Shown here piece after piece: positions 1-10,048 of a DNA stretch of 41,808 nucleotides. How positions within the stretch are numbered: position 1 is the stretch's first letter; each line of letters begins with the position of its first letter. The stretch covers positions 1 to 41,808 of the forward strand of contig CAYQMF010000048.1 in NCBI GenBank assembly GCA_964418595.1, given 5' to 3'. The stretch is from CAYQMF01 sp964418595 (GTDB lineage Bacteria > Planctomycetota > UBA1135 > UBA2386). The translations under genes and the position numbers were made by a program. The notes under the pieces were generated by a model. That model worked only from the letters and a program-made list of their open reading frames with translations. It ran no database searches and was not told the origin of the DNA.

Positions 1-258
1 GCCCAGGCCGCCGGTGCGCGCGGTGCCGGCGCGGCGCGCGCGCGCGGTGGCGCGGCCGCCGCGCCGCAGGGGTACCTGGTCGGGGTCAAGGACCTGCACC
101 TCGCCGCGAGCGTGCCGCTCGACGTCGCGCTGCGTGTGTCGGTGCGACGCCTCGGCGGCACCGGCCCGCTGTCGATGTTCGCCGCCGAGGTGTGGCGTGA
201 CGATGCGCTGCTCATGCGCGGCGAACTGAGCGTGTGGAGCGCGGACGCGAAGCGGTGA
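1..258 (+). CDS. Hotdog-fold 3-hydroxyacyl-ACP dehydratase (ApeP/FabZ-like), 5' partial
   Basis: The reading frame is open from the window edge to TGA at 256-258, so only the last 85 residues are seen. After an Ala/Gly/Arg-rich stretch comes GYLVGVKDLHLAAS, then a strand-rich segment ending LLMRGELSVWSA. This fits the C-terminal half of hotdog dehydratases of the ApeP type, which dehydrate 3-hydroxyacyl-ACP in aryl polyene and related fatty acid pathways. The stop overlaps the GTG of the next gene, an AMP-forming ligase, and that pairing is typical of such loci. The catalytic N-terminal half lies outside the window, so activity cannot be judged. Family call moderate; pathway is inference. Confidence 0.6.
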   Translation, partial: AQAAGARGAGAARARGGAAAAPQGYLVGVKDLHLAASVPLDVALRVSVRRLGGTGPLSMFAAEVWRDDALLMRGELSVWSADAKR

Positions 259-1655
259 CGGACCCGGTCGACCCGATCGTCGCCGCGTTCGCGAGGCTGC
301 TCGCCGACGCCCCCGGTGCCGTCGCGGTGAGCACCGCGACCGCGAGTTCGCCGCGCGCCCACGTCGACGCGATCGCGTCCGCGGTCACGGCGCGCATCGA
401 GCGGGCGGGTCTCGCCCCCGGTGCGACGGTGGCCTTCGCGGCCCCCAACGGCCCGGGCTTCCTCGGCGGCCTGCTCGGCTGCCTGCGGGCGCGCCACCCG
501 ACCATGCTCGTCGACGAGGACGTCGTCCGCCGCGAGGGCACCGGCGCCATCGCCTCGCTCGGGGCCGTCGCGGTGGTGACGTGCGCCGCGTGGCCGGCGC
601 CACGGCCAGTGGCCACGCTCCGCGCGATCGAGAACGCCGCCGACCTGCGCGCGCCCGCCGGCGCCACCGTGTTGAAGACCACTTCCGGCTCGACCGGCAA
701 ACCGCGCGCGGTCGCGTTCAGCTCGGCCGCGTTGCTCGCCGACGCACGCCAGCTCGCGCACACCATGCAGATCGCGCCCGCCGATCGCCTGGTGGCCACG
801 ATCCCGATGTCGTTCAGCTACGGGCTCGGCAACCTGACCCTGCCGGCGCTGCTCTTCGGCAACGAGATCGTGCTCGGCGACGGCCTCAACCCGATCGCCA
901 CGCTCGCCGCGGTGCGCGCCGCGCGCGCGAGCGTGCTGCCGTCGGTGCCCGTCTTCCTGCAGGCGATGCTGCGCCTCGACGTGCGCGATCTGCCGCCGAC
1001 GCTTCGCCTCGTGATCTCGGCGGGCGCGCCGCTGAGTGCGGCGGTGGCGCGTGCTTTCCGCGCTCGCTTCGGCCGCAGCATCCACTGCTTCTACGGCAGC
1101 AGCGAGACCGGCGGGATCACGTACGACCGCACCGGCAACGCGGCCGAGCGCGGCACCGTGGGCACGCCGATCGAGGCGGTGAAGGTCGAGGTCGACGCCG
1201 ACGGCGCGATCGAGGTCCGCTCGCCGGCGCTCGGGCTGCAGTACCTGCCGGACGAAGGCGACGCGACCCTGCGCGAGGGGAGGTTCAAGACCGCCGACGC
1301 CGGAGCGATCGACGCCACCAACGGCGAGCTGCGCCTGCTCGGCCGGCAGAGCGAGATCGTCAACGTCGCGGGGCGCAAGGTGCACCCGCGCGAGGTCGAG
1401 GCCGTCATCGCGCAACTGGCGGGCGTCGACGACGTGGTGGTGGTGGCGGAGGCGCTGGTCGATCGCGCCACCGACGTGTGCCATGCCATCGTCGCGTCCG
1501 CGCCCGGCGCGCTCGCCGCACGCGAGGTCCGGGAGCACTGCGCCCGCCTCCTGGCCGCGCACAAGGTGCCGAAGCTCATCACGCTGGTCGCGGCGATCCC
1601 GCGCACGGAGCGGGGCAAGCTCGACCGCGCCCGCCTGCGCGCGCTCTTGCCGTAG
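255..1655 (+). CDS. AMP-dependent acyl ligase (ANL superfamily; acyl-CoA or acyl-ACP synthetase)
   Basis: A 466-residue adenylate-forming enzyme. It activates a carboxylic acid with ATP to an acyl-adenylate for transfer to CoA or an ACP. Visible motifs are the P-loop-like KTTSGSTGKPRAVAFSS near residue 145, YGSSETGGITYD in the middle, GRQSEIVNVAGRKVHPREVE as the hinge region, and RTERGKLDRARL with the C-terminal catalytic Lys. At 466 residues it is shorter than classical acyl-CoA synthetases (about 550) and close to ligases of aryl polyene-like loci. I chose GTG at 255 because it overlaps the upstream stop (GTGA) and the protein then begins at the expected place. Substrate unknown; the upstream hotdog dehydratase suggests an ACP-linked fatty acyl or aryl acid. 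Confidence 0.8.
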   Translation: MTDPVDPIVAAFARLLADAPGAVAVSTATASSPRAHVDAIASAVTARIERAGLAPGATVAFAAPNGPGFLGGLLGCLRARHPTMLVDEDVVRREGTGAIASLGAVAVVTCAAWPAPRPVATLRAIENAADLRAPAGATVLKTTSGSTGKPRAVAFSSAALLADARQLAHTMQIAPADRLVATIPMSFSYGLGNLTLPALLFGNEIVLGDGLNPIATLAAVRAARASVLPSVPVFLQAMLRLDVRDLPPTLRLVISAGAPLSAAVARAFRARFGRSIHCFYGSSETGGITYDRTGNAAERGTVGTPIEAVKVEVDADGAIEVRSPALGLQYLPDEGDATLREGRFKTADAGAIDATNGELRLLGRQSEIVNVAGRKVHPREVEAVIAQLAGVDDVVVVAEALVDRATDVCHAIVASAPGALAAREVREHCARLLAAHKVPKLITLVAAIPRTERGKLDRARLRALLP

Positions 1656-1724
1656 GCCAGTTCGAAAAAAGCCCGACGCGCCGTGATCCCGGCCCCCTCG
1701 CCTGCGAATCATGGGGCAGCCCCG

Positions 1725-2243
1725 ATGGACGCCGCCGCGCTGACCGACCTGATCCGGAAGCACGCCGGCTTGATCCACAAGATCGCCTACGCGTACTGCC
1801 GCGACGCGACCGACCGGGAGGACGTCGCGCAAGAAGTGGCGCTGCAGCTCTGGCGCGCGAAGGACCGCTACGACGAACGCTTCGCGCCGACGACCTGGGT
1901 CTACCGCATCGCGCTCAACGTCGCGATCTCGTTCTGGCGGCGCGAGCGCAAGCACCGCGAGCGCCGCCAGCCGATCGACGACGTCGCGATCGCGATCAGC
2001 CCGATCGAACCGAGCGAGGCAGTGCAGCTCCTGCTGCGCTGCATCGACGACCTCGGCGCACTCGACAAGGCGCTGGTCCTGCTCTACCTCGACGGGGTCG
2101 ACCACGCGTCGATCGCCGACGTGCTCGGGCTCAGCGTGTCCAACGTGGCCACCAGGCTCCATCGCGCGAAGCTCGAGCTGCGCACCGCCCTCGAGCGGCG
2201 CGCGCGCCCCGACCAGACGGAGGAACCGCATGCAACTCGATGA
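1725..2243 (+). CDS. ECF-type RNA polymerase sigma factor
   Basis: A 172-residue sigma-70 family protein of the extracytoplasmic function class. Region 2 lies at about residues 10-75, with DREDVAQEVALQLW followed by TTWVYRIALNVAISFWRRER, the -10 binding and melting part. Region 4 is at about residues 105-160, with LDKALVLLYLDGVDHASIADVLGLSVSNVATRLHRAK forming the helix-turn-helix for the -35 element (cited here only as a family pattern, in two parts: LYLDGVDHASIADVLGLS and VSNVATRLHRAK). ATG 1725 gives the normal N-terminus; an upstream GTG at 1683 would add a poorly structured extension. The stop overlaps the next gene by 14 bases, so the two are translationally coupled. That neighbour is a candidate membrane regulator or anti-sigma factor. 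Confidence 0.9.
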   Translation: MDAAALTDLIRKHAGLIHKIAYAYCRDATDREDVAQEVALQLWRAKDRYDERFAPTTWVYRIALNVAISFWRRERKHRERRQPIDDVAIAISPIEPSEAVQLLLRCIDDLGALDKALVLLYLDGVDHASIADVLGLSVSNVATRLHRAKLELRTALERRARPDQTEEPHATR

Positions 2244-2898
2244 CCTGAAGAACGCGTGGGTCGCGCACGGCGACCTGCTGGCCCGCAGTCTCGCGATCGA
2301 CGAACGGCTCCTGCGCGAGATGTTCCTGCGCAAGGTGCGCCGCGCGCTGCTGCCGTACGTGCTGTGGCTCGGCGTCGAGGTCGCCCTCGGCGTCGGGATC
2401 CTGTTCACGGTGGTCCCGGTGCTCGGGCACCACCTGGCCGAGCCGCGCTACCTCGCGCTGGCCGGCGCGCTGGTCGTGTTCGTCGTCGCGGTCATCGCGC
2501 TCACCGCCCGGCTCCTGGTCGGCACGCTGCGGCTCGACCACGGCGGACCGGTGACGACCATGCAGGGCGAGGTCGCGCGCCTGGAACTGGCGGAGTACCG
2601 CACGCTGAAGCTGGCGTTGCTCGGCGGGATCGTGCTGTGGCTGCCGGCGCTATTGCTGCTCGCGGAAGCCGTGACCGGCGTCGATGCCCTGGCCCGCGTC
2701 GACGCAGCGTGGCTCGTGGCCAACGTCGCGTTCGGCCTGGTCGCACTCGCCGTGGGCCAGGCGTTGTCGAAGCGCTACCTCGAGCGCAACGACCGCAGGC
2801 CCTGGGCACGCGCGCTCCTCACCGCGCTGTCCGGACGCGGCCTGCGCGCCGCCGCCGCGCACCTCGCGGAGCTCGAGAGCTTCACGCGCGACGCGTAG
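2230..2898 (+). CDS. Four-helix membrane protein coupled to ECF sigma factor
   Basis: A 222-residue protein of no family I recognise. It has a soluble charged N-terminus of about 35 residues (MQLDDLKNAWVAHGDLLARS) and about four hydrophobic segments, near residues 41-63, 74-96, 128-150 and 158-178. The C-terminal tail is cytoplasmic-looking and Arg/Ala-rich. ATG 2230 is preceded by GGAGGA at about 2219-2224, a good ribosome binding site inside the sigma factor gene, and the genes overlap by 14 bases. The position directly after an ECF sigma factor, with a short N-terminal soluble part before the membrane helices, suggests a membrane-anchored regulator. I see no zinc-binding HxxxCxxC anti-sigma motif, so the anti-sigma role is only inferred from position. 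Confidence 0.65.
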   Translation: MQLDDLKNAWVAHGDLLARSLAIDERLLREMFLRKVRRALLPYVLWLGVEVALGVGILFTVVPVLGHHLAEPRYLALAGALVVFVVAVIALTARLLVGTLRLDHGGPVTTMQGEVARLELAEYRTLKLALLGGIVLWLPALLLLAEAVTGVDALARVDAAWLVANVAFGLVALAVGQALSKRYLERNDRRPWARALLTALSGRGLRAAAAHLAELESFTRDA

Positions 2899-2926
2899 GC
2901 GAGGGCGCACAGCCGCCGGCTGACGG

Positions 2927-5533
2927 CTACTTGGATCGGAAGACCTCGTGCTGCCGATCGCCCCCTGAGATCAGGTAGGCGATGAGGTCGACCAGCTCGT
3001 CGGCGCTCATCATCGCGATGGTGCCGGCCGGCATCATCGAGAGCGGCGACGCCTCGATCGACGCGATGTCCTTCGCCGGGCGCTTCTCGAGCATGCTCAG
3101 GTCGTACGGGTTGGTGGCGACGGCGATCTCGCGCTCGTTGCGGTAGATCACGCGGCCGTACACCTGCTCACCGCCCGCGAACGTGACGATGCTCGCCACG
3201 TACTGTTCGGAGATCGCATCGCTCGGGTCGCAGATCGCCGTCAGGATGTCTCGGATGGCGAAACGCTTGCCCACCGAGCCGAGGTCGGGCCCCGCGTAGC
3301 CGCCCTCGCCGTCGAAGCGATGGCAGGCGACGCAGCGGCCGGCCGCGAACATCTTCTTGCCGTTGTCGTGGTCGCGACCCGTCAGCTCGCCCTCGAACAA
3401 GGCCGTGGCGCTCGCCAGCGTCCAGGCGCCCGCGGGCCCGACAGGCACCGGCAGCTTGCCGAGGTCCACCCTGCCCACGTCGCCCAGCAGCCATGAGACC
3501 GCGGCCGCGTCCTGTTGCGGCAGATGCGCGATCGCATCCTCGCGGATCGCCCGGATGTAGCCGGCGAAGCTCTTGCCGCCGCTCTTCTCGAGGGTCTCGT
3601 TGAGCCAGGTGAAGTACGTCTTGCGGTCGTCCAGCGTCCATCCCGAGCGAACGCGACGCAGCGCGTAGGCGTAGTGGATGTTCTGGGTGTTCGGCGTGTT
3701 GGCCATCGTCTCGAGGATGGCCTTGCCGTACTCGTGCCGGGCGAGCATCGCCTTGTCGTAGGCGAGCGCCTGCGTCTGCGTCGTCGCCATCAGGGCGAGC
3801 GTCTTGCGCACGACGCTCGGCGCGTCGAGGCGTGCGAGCAGCGCACAGAGCTGCGCGTCCAGGTCGCGATCGCCGACCGGGTAGACCGGATCGAAGCGTG
3901 CGACGACTCCGGCGATCTCGTCCGCCGAAGGCGGCGCGAGCCGGATCAGACACAGGGCATACGCGCGCAGCAACCCGAGCTGGTCGTCGCGAGCGAGGTC
4001 CGCGAACGTGATGCTGCCCAGCTTCGCGAGCACGCGCGGTGTGAGTTCGCGCGCGCCGTGGCGGCAGAGGGCGATGACACCGTGGATCACGGCGCGCGGC
4101 GACGCCTCGACGAAGACCCTCTCGCGCCAGAGGTCGACGTCCTGACACTCGATGGCGACGCGCGCCGCATGGCGGATGCTGCGATCCGCGTGGTCGAGAA
4201 ACGGCCAGGCGGCCTCGATCGCGGCTTCGCCGGCGTCGCCCCGTCCATGGAACGCCTCGAGCCGGTGCCGCAGGTCCCGCAGCTCCTGGTTCGCGACCAT
4301 GCGCCGCGGCGGAGCCTGCGCGTCGATGTCCCCGCCCACCCAGCGCACGCGGTAGAGCTTGGACGTCGTGTTCCGGCCGCCGATCACGAAGTACATGTGC
4401 CCGTCCGGGCCAAACCGCATCGCCGCGATGTTCAGCGGCGCACCGCTCAGGAACGGTCGCGCCCTGCCCGCATAGCTCGAGCCGCTCTCCTCGAGTTCCA
4501 ACGTGTAGATGGTCCCGAACGTCCAGTCGCAGAGGAACAGCGCCTCGCGATACTCCGCCGGGAAGCGCGCGCCGTAGCCGAACGCGATCGCCGTTGGCGA
4601 ACCCGGGCCGATGTCGACCACCGCACCGTTGGAGTCGGCGTGGTGTGCGGGCCACTTCGCCGAGCCGGCGCGCCAGCCGAACTCGGCGGCCGACGTCACG
4701 TGCAGCACGCGCGTCGGTCGGTACCAGGGGCTGCCGATGTCGAACTCCAGATCGGAGTCGTAGGTGAACAGCTCGCCCTCGCGGTTGATCGCGAGGTCGA
4801 CGCTGTTGCGCAGGCCCGACGCGATCATCGTCCACTCGCTGCCGTCCGGCGCGATCCGGCAGATCCAGCCACCGGGCGGGCCGATGCCGACCGCGTGTCC
4901 CTGCGGATCGGGGAGCGACGCGAGCAGCGAGTCCTCCGCCCAGACCGGCGGCAGCAGGCTGCGCACGCCGTCGGGCAGGCGCGAGTGGTTGCCGGAGACG
5001 AGCAGGAGCGAGGCGCCATCCGCAGCGAGCACGATCGCGTGTGCCGAGTGTTCCCAGCCGGGATGCAGCTCCTTCAGCAGCGTGAACTCGTCGTAGGCGT
5101 CGTCGCCGTTCGTGTCGCGCACGCGGTAGAACCCGCGCATCGTCGACATGTACAGCCCATCGGCGGCATGCAGGAAGCCGAGCGCGCCGCTCACCATCCT
5201 TCGCCCCCACTTGACCGGGACGGCCGGGAAGCCCGGCAGAGGCTCGACCCTCACCTCACCCTTCGGATCCGTCGCCGACGGCAACGTGACGCGGAACACC
5301 CCCTTGTCGTCCTGGTCGGACACGACGAGGCGCCCCTGCGGATCGAACGCCATCGCCACCCACGAGCCCTGCGTCGGCGGCACGGCGTACACGACCTCGG
5401 CGTCGAAGCCCTCGGGCAGGGTGATCCCGGTGTCGGCGTCGAGCACGAACCGCCGCGCCTCGATGGGCCGTTGCGCAGCGACCGCAGCGACGAACGCCGC
5501 CACCGTCAGTGCGAAGCGTGAAGGCGTCGCCAT
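2927..5533 (-). CDS. Secreted PVC-type dehydrogenase with HEAT-like region and C-terminal CxxCH heme domain
   Basis: 868 residues. The N-terminus is a signal peptide (MATPSRFALTVAAFVAAVAA). The next roughly 400 residues form a beta-propeller of the glucose/sorbosone dehydrogenase (PVC membrane-bound dehydrogenase) type, starting LPEGFDAEVVYAVPPTQGSW with WVAMAFDPQGRLVVSDQDD. A helical HEAT-like region follows. The C-terminal domain is the planctomycete heme-binding type, with CVACHRFDGEGGYAGPDLG (Cys-x-x-Cys-His at residues 734-738) and ending DELVDLIAYLISGGD. Such proteins are thought to oxidise sugars or similar substrates in the periplasm and pass electrons to the heme; no substrate is known. 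Start ATG 5533 is chosen because it begins the signal peptide; a longer frame upstream has no signal-like sequence. Confidence 0.88.
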   Translation of the reverse strand: MATPSRFALTVAAFVAAVAAQRPIEARRFVLDADTGITLPEGFDAEVVYAVPPTQGSWVAMAFDPQGRLVVSDQDDKGVFRVTLPSATDPKGEVRVEPLPGFPAVPVKWGRRMVSGALGFLHAADGLYMSTMRGFYRVRDTNGDDAYDEFTLLKELHPGWEHSAHAIVLAADGASLLLVSGNHSRLPDGVRSLLPPVWAEDSLLASLPDPQGHAVGIGPPGGWICRIAPDGSEWTMIASGLRNSVDLAINREGELFTYDSDLEFDIGSPWYRPTRVLHVTSAAEFGWRAGSAKWPAHHADSNGAVVDIGPGSPTAIAFGYGARFPAEYREALFLCDWTFGTIYTLELEESGSSYAGRARPFLSGAPLNIAAMRFGPDGHMYFVIGGRNTTSKLYRVRWVGGDIDAQAPPRRMVANQELRDLRHRLEAFHGRGDAGEAAIEAAWPFLDHADRSIRHAARVAIECQDVDLWRERVFVEASPRAVIHGVIALCRHGARELTPRVLAKLGSITFADLARDDQLGLLRAYALCLIRLAPPSADEIAGVVARFDPVYPVGDRDLDAQLCALLARLDAPSVVRKTLALMATTQTQALAYDKAMLARHEYGKAILETMANTPNTQNIHYAYALRRVRSGWTLDDRKTYFTWLNETLEKSGGKSFAGYIRAIREDAIAHLPQQDAAAVSWLLGDVGRVDLGKLPVPVGPAGAWTLASATALFEGELTGRDHDNGKKMFAAGRCVACHRFDGEGGYAGPDLGSVGKRFAIRDILTAICDPSDAISEQYVASIVTFAGGEQVYGRVIYRNEREIAVATNPYDLSMLEKRPAKDIASIEASPLSMMPAGTIAMMSADELVDLIAYLISGGDRQHEVFRSK

Positions 5534-5680
5534 CAGAGGGTCACCGCACCGGGAGTCCGCAGGGAAGTCGCCATGTTCGCCTCGGAGTGGAAGGGCTCGC
5601 CGGCGTGGTTGCAACCCGGCCGAACCGTACGACCCTCGCAGGAATCCGCGTTGCCGATCCGGAGACGCTGAGGTCGAGGG

Positions 5681-6379
5681 TCACAGGTGGCGCATGACGC
5701 CGCCCGCGAAGACCGCGTAGCACGCCGTGCGTACGCCGATGCCGGCCAGCGCCTCGTTGGTCCACGTGTTGCACGTGTAGAACGCGCCGTAGCGACCGAC
5801 GCCCTCGTAGAAGGCGTCGTAGTCGTTGTAGTGCGCGCCCTCGATGGGACGCACGTTGCCGGAGGCGTCCCGCGCGAACGACGCACGCACGTAGGCGACG
5901 AGGGTCCGGTACTCGGCGCCGTTCAGGTACAGCCGTCGCGCCGCCTCGCCGAGCTGAGCGGGTGCGAGGTACTCCACGTGCACGGCCGACGAACTCAGGT
6001 ACGTGAGCGCAGCGAGCGCCGTCGACACGCGCACGTCGGCCAGGGTGCGCGCCTCCAGGAAGAACCCGCGGTCGCCCCAGCCGATGATCATGTGCGTCGC
6101 CCACCACGGCACCTCGCGCACGTGCGCGGCCAGCAGTTCCGTGGTCCAGTCGAACTCCGACGTGCGGATGGGGAGCACGAGACTCGTGTGCATCCCGTTG
6201 GTCGAGACCCAGACCTCGATGCCTTCGCTGCGCGCCACCCAGCCGGTGTTGACCGGCACCAGTGCGATCGCCCAGAAGCCGACGGCGTAGAGGACGACGA
6301 ACGCCACGAACCCGAGACCCGCGCGCAGGAGCACACGCCGGACGCGGCGCCAGCGGGAGCGAGGAGACGCGGCGGGCAC
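5681..6379 (-). CDS. DUF2459/TIGR02117 family membrane-anchored protein
   Basis: About 232 residues. It opens with a basic stretch (SRWRRVRRVLLR) and one transmembrane helix near residues 15-38. The rest is extracytoplasmic, with WVSTNGMHTSLVLPIRTSEFDW, MIIGWGDRGFF and a C-terminal FYTCNTWTNEALAGIGVRTA. The Cys-Asn-Thr-Trp and Asn-Gly-x-His motifs are the conserved features of the DUF2459 family, which is often found near urease genes and has no proven function. A conserved Cys and His pair could suggest a hydrolase of the papain or NlpC type, but that is inference. I chose GTG 6379 because starts further upstream (ATG 6427, 6484) run into the divergent threonine synthase gene. Confidence 0.8.
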   Translation of the reverse strand: MPAASPRSRWRRVRRVLLRAGLGFVAFVVLYAVGFWAIALVPVNTGWVARSEGIEVWVSTNGMHTSLVLPIRTSEFDWTTELLAAHVREVPWWATHMIIGWGDRGFFLEARTLADVRVSTALAALTYLSSSAVHVEYLAPAQLGEAARRLYLNGAEYRTLVAYVRASFARDASGNVRPIEGAHYNDYDAFYEGVGRYGAFYTCNTWTNEALAGIGVRTACYAVFAGGVMRHL

Positions 6380-6416
6380 GCTGCGATTCTCGCATCCGTG
6401 CAGTGCCCCTGCCACG

Positions 6417-7646
<1,230 letters not shown>

Positions 7647-7767
7647 GCGACGCCGAGCCGACCGCCTACAGCTCCGCCGACCATCTCCACGCACACACCG
7701 TTGCGGCCGCCGGCGATGGGTTCACGGGAGCAGGCACGGGGGGGAGCAACAGTGCTAGTCTCCGGCC

Positions 7768-8013
7768 ATGCGCACCTTCCGTGGCTTCGACCGCATCACG
7801 TCCGACCCGAAGATGCTCGGCGGCAAGCCTTGCGTCCGTGGCCTGCGGATCACCGTGCAGCGCGTGCTCGAGATCCTCGCGCAGGCCCCGACCTGGGATG
7901 CGGTGCGCGACGACTACCCGGAGCTGGATGAGCAGGACATCCGCCAGGTCCTGGCGTTCGCAGCAGCTTTCCTGACCGACACTGTGATTCCACTCGACAG
8001 CAGCGCGGCGTGA
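7768..8013 (+). CDS. DUF433 antitoxin-like protein
   Basis: An 81-residue protein of the DUF433 family, starting MRTFRGFDRITSDPKMLGGK and containing PCVRGLRITVQRVLEILAQA and WDAVRDDYPELDEQDIRQVL. DUF433 proteins carry a small winged-helix-like DNA-binding fold and usually act as the antitoxin partner of a DUF5615 PIN-like toxin. The TGA stop overlaps a GTG at 8010, the normal coupling of these pairs. The toxin frame that follows is broken, so this is probably an orphan antitoxin. Family call is firm; current activity is unknown. Confidence 0.85.
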   Translation: MRTFRGFDRITSDPKMLGGKPCVRGLRITVQRVLEILAQAPTWDAVRDDYPELDEQDIRQVLAFAAAFLTDTVIPLDSSAA

Positions 8014-8238
8014 TCCGATTCCCGTTCGACATGGGTCTGGCTCGCCGCGCGCGCGAGGATCTCCGACGGGAATGCATCGACGTAGTACATCTGAGACCAC
8101 TCGGCCTGTCGCGCCTCCCAGACCGTCGCGCTCGTGCGCCGCGTGCTCGAGACATGCGAGCCGGCGCTCTTGGCGGGCAACGAGGTGTTCCGTGACCGGA
8201 TCACGACTCTCGCGGCCCGATCAGGACGCCGGCCGGTC
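8010..8238 (+). pseudogene. Decayed DUF5615 PIN-like toxin remnant
   Basis: From GTG 8010 the translation begins MIRFPFDMGLARRAREDLRR and continues ECIDVVHLRPLGLSRLPD, a good match to the N-terminus of DUF5615 toxins, which normally have a D-M-G-L and G-H-D-x-V-H pattern. The frame then loses similarity. A different frame (from about 8116) gives TVALVRRVLETCEPALLAGN, which resembles the helical C-terminal end of the same family. The middle, with the usual acidic active-site residues, is missing (about 50 codons). The remnant runs up to the convergent ThuA-DUF1080 gene. I infer an internal deletion with a frameshift. The N-terminal match is clearer than the C-terminal one. Confidence 0.6.
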
Positions 8239-8239
8239 G

Positions 8240-9661
8240 CTACAGCTCGCGGATCCGGATCAGCCGGAACGCGACGTCGTTGCCGTGGTCCTGGAAGACG
8301 ATGAGGCCGCGCTCGTTGCGCGCGAACCGGTCCCAGGTCTTGAACTTGCTGGCGGCGAGCCGGGCGTCCCAGTCGGCGCCGGCCATCTCCAGGTCGACGA
8401 CCTTGACCCCGTTGAGCCAGTGCTCGACGTGGCGGCCGCGCAGCACGATGCGGGCGTCGTTGTACTCCCCCACCGCGCGCAGCACCTTGCCCTGTGGCGC
8501 GCACAGCCCGTACAGCGCCCCGGCCGACGTCAGCGGGTTGCGCCCATCGCCATGCCGGGCGTCGTCCAGCACCTGGTACTCGGCGCCGGTCTCGTAGCTC
8601 GCGCCCTTCTCCTCCGACACGCGGCACATGACGCCGCTGTTGGCGCCCGGCGCGACGCGCCACTGGAAGCGCAGCTCGAAGTCGCCGAACTGACCGACGG
8701 TCGCGATGTCGCCGCCGCCGCCACCCGGCGCGCACGTGAGCGCGCCGTCGACGATGCTCCAGCCCTTCTCCGGGAAGGCCTCCTTGCGATAGCCGCGCAG
8801 CCCGTCGGTGGTCTTGCCGTCGAACAGCAGGCGGAAGCCGGCGGCGGCCTCGTCGTCGGGCAGGCGCGTGACGAACGGGGGCGCAAGGGTCACCGCTCCG
8901 GTCGCCGCCCACTCCGTGCCGCGCGCCACCAGATGGCGGAACTGCGGGTCCGCCCACGACGCGCGGGTCGCGGGCACCTCGCGCCAGACGTGGCCGAGCG
9001 GGGTGTGGAAGACGCGGCCCTTGCCGAAGCTGCTCACCAGGATCATCGGCTCGCGCTCGCCGCTGCCGCCGGACTCCTTCGACGACAGCGCCGTGGCCAG
9101 GATGCGGATGTCGGCGTCGTGCATGTGCACGAGGCGGTGGTACAGCTCGTCGGGGTGCGCGCGGAGGTCGGGCAGGTCCTTGGTGATCGGATGGTCGCGA
9201 TCGTCGACGACGACGTCGAAGGCGTGGAAGCGGCCGTGCCCGGTGCCCTGGCGCCAAAGGTAGCCGACCATCGTCTCGTACTCGACCCAACCCGGGAACG
9301 CGTTGTTCGCCGCGTGGATCACCACCACGCCGACGCCGCCGCGCACGGCATCGAGGAAGGCCTTCTCCGCGGCCTCGCCCCACCGCGGCCCGTTGTAGTC
9401 GAGCACGAACGCGCGGTACTTGTTCGCGGCGGCGAGCCCGGCCAGTTCGTCGGCGGGCTTGGTGGTGATGTCGGCGGCGAAGCGGCCGGTCGCTTCGAGC
9501 AGGCGCGCGAGTGCGGGGGTGGTCCACTCGCAATCGTGGTTGTTGGCGCCGCCGACCACGAGGACGGGGAGGCGGGCATCGGGCGTGGCAGCGGGTGCCT
9601 GGGCGGGGGCGAGAGGGATGGTCGCGAGGAGCGAGAGGAGGAAGGTGGAGATCGCGTTCAT
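8240..9661 (-). CDS. Secreted ThuA-like / DUF1080 (3-keto-disaccharide hydrolase) fusion
   Basis: 473 residues with a signal peptide at 1-20. Residues about 30-250 are a ThuA-like class I glutamine amidotransferase-fold domain (LPVLVVGGANNHDCEW, GGVGVVVIHAANNAFPGW, GRVFHTPLGHVW). Residues about 268-473 are DUF1080 (GFRLLFDGKTTDGLRGYRKE, GDFELRFQWRVAPGANSGVM, FQDHGNDVAFRLIRIREL), a concanavalin-like fold with known 3-keto-glycoside hydrolase activity. ThuA domains act on keto-sugars in trehalose and sucrose use, so the fusion probably processes oxidised disaccharides outside the cytoplasm. The architecture is common in planctomycetes. ATG 9661 gives a clean signal peptide. Confidence 0.9.
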   Translation of the reverse strand: MNAISTFLLSLLATIPLAPAQAPAATPDARLPVLVVGGANNHDCEWTTPALARLLEATGRFAADITTKPADELAGLAAANKYRAFVLDYNGPRWGEAAEKAFLDAVRGGVGVVVIHAANNAFPGWVEYETMVGYLWRQGTGHGRFHAFDVVVDDRDHPITKDLPDLRAHPDELYHRLVHMHDADIRILATALSSKESGGSGEREPMILVSSFGKGRVFHTPLGHVWREVPATRASWADPQFRHLVARGTEWAATGAVTLAPPFVTRLPDDEAAAGFRLLFDGKTTDGLRGYRKEAFPEKGWSIVDGALTCAPGGGGGDIATVGQFGDFELRFQWRVAPGANSGVMCRVSEEKGASYETGAEYQVLDDARHGDGRNPLTSAGALYGLCAPQGKVLRAVGEYNDARIVLRGRHVEHWLNGVKVVDLEMAGADWDARLAASKFKTWDRFARNERGLIVFQDHGNDVAFRLIRIREL

Positions 9662-10048
9662 GGGATCGAGGCGGGGCGGAGCGGCGGAGGGTACTGCGGG
9701 GGAGCGGAGAGTGCGAAGCGTGCGTGCGGAGATGGGAGGTTGGCTGCGACGGGCTGTGTTGGGACCCGGCTTCGGGCACGGGCATCGCCAAGCGGCGAAG
9801 CCGCTTGGCTGGCGCGGGCTCGTTCACGGACGGGAAGGGGCGAGAACGAGGAGAGAGGGGCACGAACTGCTTCCAGTTCGGGGATGGCACGACGCAGAGA
9901 CGTCGGAGCGCATCGCACTTGCGCATCGCGTGCGACCAGGATGGGCGCCTACCTTGTCGCGTCAGCCACTCCCGCGATAGCTTCCAGGGTGCCAGGTGCT
10001 CGACGTGGGCACCTTTCCCTCGACTCGTCTCACCCCAAGGAGCCTCAC
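9662..10048. other. Intergenic stretch of 387 bases with a repeat element and small hairpin
   Basis: No gene is supported here. It holds one hairpin repeat (9771-9860) and a second small hairpin, CGAACTG-CTTC-CAGTTCG at 9863-9880. The end carries the ribosome binding site AAGGAG about 5 bases before ATG 10049. The first 110 bases, just upstream of the ThuA-DUF1080 start, are purine-rich on the plus strand with no promoter I can call. Confidence 0.7.
9771..9860 (+). repeat. Hairpin repeat element, copy A
   Basis: Core hairpin is GCCAAGCGGC-GAA-GCCGCTTGGC at 9787-9809, a perfect 10-base stem. It is followed by GGCGCGGGCTCGTTCAC and a purine-rich tail ending GAGAGAGGGG. Copy B at 10494-10583 aligns without gaps, with about 7 mismatches in 90 by eye. 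Resembles REP/MITE-like dispersed elements. No transposase is nearby. Confidence 0.85.

Noticed and set aside
2230..2898. Typical zinc-binding anti-sigma factor
   Set aside because: No HxxxCxxC motif and four membrane helices rather than one; only position supports a regulatory role.
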